A DNA stretch of 22,500 nucleotides, taken from assembly GCA_012295275.1 (NCBI GenBank), contig CM022675.1, forward strand, positions 7,730,832-7,753,331, in the 5' to 3' direction. Positions 8,776 to 22,500 of the stretch are shown piece by piece. Within the stretch, counting starts at the first letter, position 1. Every line of letters begins with the position of its first letter. The notes under the pieces are model-generated. The model ran no database searches. It was given only the letters and a program-made list of their open reading frames with translations, and had not been told where the DNA came from. The translations under genes were made by a program, and so were the position numbers. The DNA is from Chrysomallon squamiferum (Eukaryota > Mollusca > Gastropoda > Neomphalida > Peltospiridae).

Positions 8776-9565
8776 AAAATATTCGCAAAGATTATTACAG
8801 GGATCGCTTGACTTTTAGTACCTTTCGTAGAAACTGGTCACATTTTTAAACTGTACTTTTCCATTTCACTCTTGTTTACTGTTTTATTAAACACTTAAAT
8901 TTTACGTGTGGGCTGTGTATAACGTGGATGCATGAAGGTCTGCGTAACAAACTGTAAATCAATGATAAACTATCGGTCTGGTAGTATGTGGGATCGAAAC
9001 ATCGGATCTGCCTCTATCTTTAACGTCACTTTTAACCCTTTACTCTGTCTTCTGTGTAATACCCTAACATACTAACAACACTATATTGGAAATATAAATC
9101 ATTTTTTTAAATTATCTATCGTTGATGAACATACTCGCATCTCCAGCGAGCCTTACGACTTTTCACAAAACTGATTCATTAATCCATTTATTGATTCTTT
9201 TTTATTTTGTTCCCCCCCATAGTTTAATCAATTATTACTCCAGAGTTTTGTGACATTTTTTTTATTGTTTTTTTTAAAACCTTAATCAGATGACTCCTCG
9301 TTGTAATATGAAAATATTATTATATATTCTAAATAGGCAGAACCGTATTTAATCTAATAAGCAAGTGATTAAATGATTTTTTTTTTGGATATCGTATTGT
9401 AATAATTAACAAGTGTTAAACAGGTTTTAGAGGTAAATATGGATATATTACTGTATAAACTGACATCAGTATGTGTACGATTTAAAATAAGGAATAAAAC
9501 TTTATTTTTATTTTTGTATGAAAATATTCTTGTTGGTATTTTTGCTGCTGCTGTTGTTGGTAAAC
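8776..9565. other. Intergenic complex sequence between the convergent genes
   Basis: A/T-rich but non-repetitive. I find no exon-like frame, tRNA-like fold or transposon ends on either strand. It may include extended 3' UTR of the ACE gene. Confidence 0.6.
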
Positions 9566-9566
9566 A

Positions 9567-9632
<66 letters not shown>

Positions 9633-9660
9633 TTTTATATATATATATATATATATATTA
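9566..9660. repeat. (TTA)n(TA)n microsatellite
   Basis: About 22 TTA units (9568-9632) followed by a TA run. Confidence 0.95.
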
Positions 9661-9739
9661 AACAAGGGACGCAACCCTATTTCATGTAGTGTTATGTTAA
9701 GTTGTCGTTCTTTATTTTTGTTTATTAAAATTCATTTCA

Positions 9740-9858
9740 AAAGAAACAAACAAACAAATAAACAAACAAAAATAATAAATACCGAATAAATAAACTAACA
9801 AATAAATATCAAACAAATATAGAAACAAACGAAACAAACAAAATAAATAAATAAATAA

Positions 9859-9909
<51 letters not shown>

Positions 9910-9920
9910 AAAAAAAAAAT
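9740..9920. repeat. AAAC/AAAT tetranucleotide tract
   Basis: AAAC-rich at first, then a pure AAAT run (9835-9908) and poly-A. Confidence 0.9.
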
Positions 9921-10235
9921 CAAAATCACATTGTCTACAAACCTAAGATCACCGTCCTTACAATGCTTTTTTTATTTCTTGTTTTTGTAGACTGTCACAT
10001 TTCTGTTATCAGAACAAACACACATTCCTAATAGAAGTTCATTTATTGACTTAAGCATGAACTAGTAACGTAAGGATGAATCAGAAGTAGTTAAGTTATG
10101 GACTATGACGTAACAACATAATGATGACTACGTTTAAATTATGAATGACGTAATAAAATTAAAAATTAAAACTGAAACGTAACGAGGTAACTTTTTTTAT
10201 ATCATGTAATGGAAGGAATAGAAGTGAAAGAGGTA
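9921..10235. other. Intergenic complex sequence with TGACGTAA motifs
   Basis: Non-repetitive A/T-rich DNA with two copies of TGACGTAA (10106-10113 and 10146-10153) and several related ACGTAA words. These resemble CRE-like sites but may be remnants of a degenerate repeat. Confidence 0.35.
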
Positions 10236-10241
10236 GTAATA

Positions 10242-10272
<31 letters not shown>

Positions 10273-10320
10273 AAGACTAAATACAGAGACGGAAAAGAAG
10301 AAAAGAAGAAAAAAAATACC
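10236..10320. repeat. (AAG)n microsatellite
   Basis: About a dozen GAA/AAG units followed by purine-rich imperfect sequence. Confidence 0.9.
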
Positions 10321-10585
10321 AGACAGAAAGTAAAAGGAAAAGATTATTGTAATGTGCGTTTTTCACAGTTCATACACATACACGCATACACATGCATACA
10401 TTCAGATACAAACATATACATACACACATGCACATACACACATACATGCATATACACGCAAACACATGTTAATATAAAGAAATTTCCTCTGCAGTAAAAT
10501 ATGTGAAATTGTAAATATACTTTTATGAGGAAGATGATGTTTGGCAGGTTGCATTCCAGCAATGAATAAGGCAGACATATATCTA

Positions 10586-10903
<318 letters not shown>

Positions 10904-11097
10904 AGAGACACACACAGGGATAGAACAAAGAGAGAATTAAACACAAATACATAATATAAAATAATATCTACTCAAACAACAAGATCCTAGTCTTGCTCAG
11001 GATTCCTCAAAACACTAACAAACATCTTGTTCTATCACCTAAATGTTTTTACATTTTCCTCTCAGTCTTGTCGCTTTCTTCTAGAACTTCACCGAAC

Positions 11098-11103
11098 TTT
11101 AAT
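11098..11103 (-). promoter_or_regulatory. Candidate poly(A) signal of the guanylate cyclase gene
   Basis: ATTAAA on the minus strand lies 103 bases beyond the stop. It is the only such hexamer I found in the complex-sequence part of the likely 3' UTR (10950-11205). No clear GT-rich element follows. Confidence 0.3.
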
Positions 11104-11205
11104 TGTTTGTAAAGACTGACTAACGATTTCTTCGACACTTAATGATGCAGTATGTGACGGAGATGATGTTCTTTGTAAATCTGATGAAATAGTAAGTAGA
11201 ATTAT

Positions 11206-22182
<10,977 letters not shown>

Positions 22183-22277
22183 CTGAAAAGAGTTCAAAAG
22201 TTAAAATAAATATATAATAGATATATTGATAGAAAAATAAAAATAATAAATATACGATGTTTAGTTCATTTCATTTC

Positions 22278-22278
22278 A

Positions 22279-22355
<77 letters not shown>

Positions 22356-22440
22356 TGATAATGGTGATGATGATAACTGATTAATACGGTGCTGATGATG
22401 ATCATAATGATGATGAAACTGATGATGCTAATGATTATAA
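22278..22440. repeat. (AAT)n then GATGAT tract
   Basis: About 25 AAT units (22279-22353) followed by imperfect GAT repeats to the window edge, upstream of exon a in transcript order. Confidence 0.93.
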
Positions 22441-22500
22441 GAAGAAAAATAAGATAAGAAGAAACAACAACAACAATAATAGTAATGACGATTATCATGA

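Noticed and set aside
8985-9010. GGGATCGAAAC as part of a tRNA T-arm
   Set aside because: No matching acceptor stem, anticodon arm or D-arm at tRNA spacing on either strand.
10106-10153. Paired TGACGTAA words as cAMP-response elements
   Set aside because: They lie downstream of both genes, amid other ACGTAA words that look like decayed repeat; no promoter is nearby.

Overview
The window is nuclear DNA from an animal. It holds two intron-split genes with GT-AG (one GC-AG) splicing in very simple-sequence-rich DNA. Both genes belong to metazoan families. The density of GA, TTTA, GATA, CAGA and trinucleotide tracts, introns of a few hundred bases to about 2 kb, and a single-domain peptidase would suit a spiralian invertebrate such as a mollusc or annelid. 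The species cannot be settled from the sequence.

Layout. Positions 1-7991 (+) carry the last 12 coding exons of an angiotensin-converting enzyme (ACE, peptidase family M2) homologue. The reading frame is continuous across every predicted junction: 540 residues plus a stop. The zinc site, chloride-site residues and three disulfides are all conserved. The 5' end, with the signal peptide and N-terminal helices, lies left of the window. Positions 7992-11205 are intergenic or 3' UTR sequence, mostly microsatellites, including a GA tract of about 310 bp. Positions 11206-22182 (-) carry the last 12 coding exons of a membrane receptor guanylate cyclase: part of the kinase-homology domain, the signalling helix and the complete cyclase domain, 480 residues plus a stop, again in frame at every junction. 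Its ligand-binding and transmembrane parts lie right of the window. The two genes converge tail to tail, with stop codons 3.2 kb apart.

Biology. ACE trims small peptides at the cell surface or outside the cell. Receptor guanylate cyclases turn extracellular cues, often peptides, into cGMP. In vertebrates the ACE and natriuretic-peptide systems oppose each other physiologically, but nothing here shows that these neighbours act together.

Most unusual is how tandem repeats interact with splice sites. A 30-unit, indel-free 32-bp array in the cyclase gene is built from an exon's own end and 5' splice site, so it holds about 29 copies of that donor. A second copy of half an exon, with its donor, sits in the next intron. 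A degenerate array of about 20 bp runs into the ACE exon-3 acceptor, and several acceptors take their pyrimidine tract from TTTA, TTA or TCTA microsatellites. I saw no convincing transposon, RNA gene, CRISPR array or new multi-gene system.
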